Origin: Candidatus Zixiibacteriota bacterium
GTDB lineage: Bacteria; Zixibacteria; MSB-5A5; GN15; FEB-12
DNA length: 16,389 nucleotides
Direction: 5' to 3'
NCBI GenBank assembly: GCA_003641405.1
Contig: QNAF01000016.1
Location: 1-16,389 of the forward strand
Both the position numbers and the translations under genes were made by a program. Of the stretch, positions 14,262 to 16,389 are shown piece after piece; the stretch's first letter is position 1, and every line of letters starts with the position of its first letter. The notes beneath the pieces were generated by a model that was not told where the DNA came from, searched no databases, and saw nothing but the letters and a program-made list of their open reading frames with translations.

Positions 14262-15230
14262 TCAGATCTCCACTTCCACAGGCGGCATTCGCAAGTACTC
14301 GGTAGCTACGATCTTGCGCTGTATATTAGTGTAGCCACGTTTGGCCTGTTCGGGTGTGATGTCAAGTACTTCGGCGGCCTTCTCCGGCGGGACACCGTTC
14401 TCCATGGCATACCAGAGCATGTCCATACGGTAGAAATCGAGTCCAAAGAAGAACTCCTCCTGTGTCTGTTCATCACTGTAGGTGTCGGTAGTCGGTGTTC
14501 TCTCACGGATTTCTGCAGGAACGCCAAGTTGCTCTGCTAACTGAAAGACCTGTATTTTGAAAAGATGAGCGATCGGTTTGATATCCGCACCGCCGTCGCC
14601 ATACTTAACAAAGAATCCCTGCATATGCTCGTCTTTATTGCCGGTGCCAATAACTGCCCAGTTAAGTTTCTCTGCGTGGTAGTAGAGGGTGGTCATGCGG
14701 AGCCGCTGTTTCAGGTTGGATGCGGCCACTACCTGGAGGTATGCTTCCAGTGGAAGTCGCTTGGCCCTGCGCTCCCCGCTGTCGGTGATGACATTCAACT
14801 GGAAGAAGTTGAATGTGTCCTTATCGAGGATGCTCGTTGGGATAGTGATCTTGGCTTTCCAGTTCGAGTTGAAATCCGGGAAAACGGACTTGATGGCTTC
14901 GTCACGGCGCTGGTAACAACCCAGACCCGTAAGGCCGCCGCTTATGCTCTCGACAAGGGTCTCAAATCCGTACTCGTCCGCCAGGATCCGTGCCAGTTTT
15001 TCACTCTCGGGAGAGGAGTCGGTTTCAGGCATCATCACGCCGAGTACCCGTTTGGGTCCAAAAACCTTTGCGCAGAGGGCAGCCACGACTGAAGAATCAA
15101 TGCCCCCCGAGATGCCTATCACTGCTCCGCGTTTGTGGAAGTCATTAACGACCTGTTTGCGCATCTGTTTGCAAATACGCTCGATCTCTTTCTCGGCGTC
15201 AATTCTCAGACTGTTCTCGTTGAAATCCAA
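14262..15230 (-). CDS. nadE: NAD synthetase family protein, ammonia-dependent type
   Basis: The family amidates nicotinate adenine dinucleotide to NAD+ through an adenylated carboxylate. The ATP pyrophosphatase loop is GISGGIDSSVVAALC (39-53). Later landmarks are GVMMPETDSSPES, AVIGTGNKDEHMQGFF, KYGDGGADIKPIAHLFK and RTPTTDTYSDEQTQEEFFF. At 322 aa it has no N-terminal glutaminase domain, so free ammonia is the expected nitrogen source. Start is a TTG, backed by AAGGA seven bases upstream. It may be the cell's ordinary NadE. Its position directly upstream of an ACP and an acyl ligase, in the same direction with short gaps, also allows a specialised amidation role on a carrier-bound or sugar carboxylate; sequence alone does not decide between these. 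Confidence 0.85.
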   Translation of the reverse strand: MDFNENSLRIDAEKEIERICKQMRKQVVNDFHKRGAVIGISGGIDSSVVAALCAKVFGPKRVLGVMMPETDSSPESEKLARILADEYGFETLVESISGGLTGLGCYQRRDEAIKSVFPDFNSNWKAKITIPTSILDKDTFNFFQLNVITDSGERRAKRLPLEAYLQVVAASNLKQRLRMTTLYYHAEKLNWAVIGTGNKDEHMQGFFVKYGDGGADIKPIAHLFKIQVFQLAEQLGVPAEIRERTPTTDTYSDEQTQEEFFFGLDFYRMDMLWYAMENGVPPEKAAEVLDITPEQAKRGYTNIQRKIVATEYLRMPPVEVEI

Positions 15231-15551
15231 AGTCAGATCCTTCTGGCTATTCGGTCATGTTTTTGCCTGCGACGTTCAGCAGGTTGTCACCGAAGAATGT
15301 ATGTTTTCGACGCTGACACAACTCCAAAACACCGGGATTCCCCAATATTGAGTAGTCAGCAAAATCAGTCGAGAGTCACTGAGCCAACTTGTTAAGTATT
15401 ATCGGATTATGGGAAGTACTCTTGACCGGTGGCGGGCCGGAACTGTCAGTATTTACCATGCAAACAGGAAATCGGCCTCGATAGCTGACTTCGAAGTTGA
15501 GAGAAAGCGTTGTATTGGCGCGTGTTTCTATCGGATACGGGACTTGCGCGG
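15231..15551. other. Gap upstream of nadE with no supported gene
   Basis: No frame here combines a ribosome binding site with protein-like sequence; the open frames are short and compositionally random. I see no strong minus-strand promoter, so nadE could be read through from the 71-residue gene or from a weak promoter that I cannot identify. Confidence 0.4.
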
Positions 15552-15767
15552 TCACTGGATGGAGATGCCGGTGTGCTCATTGATCACTTCGTACATCCCG
15601 TCAGGCCAGGCGACAGGGTTGTTCATGATAAAGAAGCGATCCCAGTCGGGCTGATGTTTCAGTTGGTGGTTTATGGCTTGGTAAGTTCCGATCGGGATCT
15701 CGGCGAGGAAACGGATTCTCTCTGGTCTTACAGAAGGGTCCGAGTGTGGAGTGTTCTGATAGGTCAT
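15552..15767 (-). CDS. Unknown small protein (71 aa)
   Basis: An ATG at 15767 with an excellent ribosome binding site (AAGGAG, six bases upstream) opens a soluble, hydrophilic protein. It starts MTYQNTPHSDPSVRPERIRF and continues through a middle rich in aromatic residues (DWDRFFIMNNPVAWPDGMY) to a C-terminus EVINEHTGISIQ. There are no cysteines, no membrane helix and no signal peptide. I do not recognise the family. It is the first gene of the minus-strand row leading to nadE, about 320 bases away, and the leader contains a strong hairpin. The Shine-Dalgarno sequence and protein-like composition make it likely to be real; overlapping plus-strand frames lack these. Confidence 0.65.
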   Translation of the reverse strand: MTYQNTPHSDPSVRPERIRFLAEIPIGTYQAINHQLKHQPDWDRFFIMNNPVAWPDGMYEVINEHTGISIQ

Positions 15768-15798
15768 CCTTATCTCCTTGCTAATTTTATCAAAAACT

Positions 15799-15822
15799 GT
15801 CAGCGATGAGCTTATCGCTGAC
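15799..15822 (-). terminator. Hairpin plus T-run in the leader of the 71-aa gene
   Basis: On the minus strand GTCAGCGAT-AAGCTC-ATCGCTGAC is a perfect 9-bp stem followed by AGTTTTTG, 31 bases ahead of the ATG. It could terminate a transcript from upstream or act as an attenuator. A weak promoter (TTGAAA at 15864-15859, TACATA at 15842-15837, 16-base spacer) would place the hairpin just inside the 5' leader. Confidence 0.4.
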
Positions 15823-16013
15823 CAACCGACCCTACTTATGTAATTTCCATGCCATCGTTTTCAACAATTCTCAATAAGGCGTAACAAACAGAAACGCATA
15901 GAGATAGCGCCACTAGACCTCTGGGATATAGGCCGGAATCAACACATTTGTGCAATCAGATGCACGTTGCATATGCAATAGGATTACGTTTGGCAGGGTT
16001 ACCAATCGGCGAA

Positions 16014-16186
16014 GGATTTGTTGAGAAAGCCCTTTCCCTAAGTTGAGTCAGGTCCTTTCCCGCCCAAGGCGGGATGAGACCTGACTCTGTTCTGTGCCGT
16101 GATATTACGTGTCGGGTCACAATCTCTCGCCCAGGCGGGAAATCAGGACCCGACACAACGCTGCTATGGGGTCTTCAACAAGTCCC
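16014..16186. mobile_element. MITE-like composite palindromic element (173 bp)
   Basis: The ends GGATTTGTTGAGAAAGCCC (16014-16032) and GGGGTCTTCAACAAGTCCC (16168-16186) are inverse copies of a TTGTTGA-type terminus. Inside are two hairpins of one design: a 10-bp outer stem GAGTCAGGTC/GACCTGACTC (16045-16087) with inner CCCGCC/GGCGGG, and GTGTCGGGTC/GACCCGACAC (16109-16156) with inner CGCC/GGCG. Size, ends and two-hairpin layout match the element at 2174-2347. No gene lies in 15823-16389. Confidence 0.7.
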
Positions 16187-16270
16187 AAATATGATGTTGC
16201 AACACAAGTTGCAGTATTTTCGTACTTCTATGAAGACGATTGACTGATTATGTCTGCGCCTGTTTCTTGT

Positions 16271-16288
16271 GGGCTTGTTGAGAAAGCC
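16271..16288. repeat. Solo TTGTTGAGAAAGCC repeat end
   Basis: GGGCTTGTTGAGAAAGCC repeats the left terminus of the element at 16014. No matching right end occurs before the window ends; it may be a solo end or the start of another copy continuing past 16389. Confidence 0.5.
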
Positions 16289-16389
16289 TTATTTTCACGT
16301 TGCATAATACGATGAGGGTGCATGGCAACCTATGTTTGTGTTTGGACGCCACAATCGGCTCACAAGTCGTGTGACAAGGTTGAGTAGGG

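Noticed and set aside
15409..15809. Plus-strand ORFs opposite the 71-residue gene
   Set aside because: They lack ribosome binding sites; the minus-strand frame has an excellent one and better composition.

Overview
The window looks like chromosome from an uncultivated Gram-negative-type bacterium. Gene starts carry clear AGGAG-type ribosome binding sites, GC content looks close to 50%, and the genes are separated by many palindromic intergenic repeats. Protein style and repeat density suggest the FCB / candidate division Zixibacteria neighbourhood, but that is an inference from memory; no rRNA or other marker gene is present.

Region 1 (1-970) is the end of a locus with a bacterial microcompartment (BMC-H) shell protein that carries a long C-terminal extension, followed by a 51-residue single-pass membrane protein. 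Region 2 (1070-6616), behind a good sigma70-type promoter, is a plus-strand gene row: SDR-type L-threonine 3-dehydrogenase, holo-ACP synthase, AcsA-type acetyl-CoA synthetase, a specialised acyl carrier protein, glycine C-acetyltransferase (Kbl) and a small lipoprotein. Tdh and Kbl are the two enzymes of threonine <-> glycine + acetyl-CoA. Having a carrier protein, its activating enzyme and an acetate-activating ligase between them is the most interesting arrangement in the window, and suggests a carrier-protein-linked version of the pathway or a related alpha-oxoamine synthesis.

Region 3 (6533-8497) holds palindromic repeats, a minus-strand HAD hydrolase, and a gene-poor stretch with a near-consensus minus-strand promoter that drives no convincing ORF (candidate RNA). 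Region 4 (8441-12150) is a small Cys-rich zinc-binding-type protein followed by a large fused restriction-modification enzyme (PD-(D/E)xK nuclease plus N6-adenine methyltransferase plus ISP-like C-terminal specificity region). Region 5 (minus strand, 15767-12286) is a 71-residue unknown protein, an ammonia-dependent NAD synthetase-family protein, a second specialised ACP and a second AMP-forming ligase. The last three form a tight trio that may activate and amidate a carboxylate on a carrier.

Across the window runs a system of composite palindromic elements. Two (2174-2347 and 16014-16186) have the same length (174 and 173 bp), similar TTGTTGA-type terminal inverted repeats and two internal hairpins each. 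Stem bases change in a compensating way between copies, which argues that the hairpins are functional. They look like non-autonomous mobile elements; no transposase is visible here.
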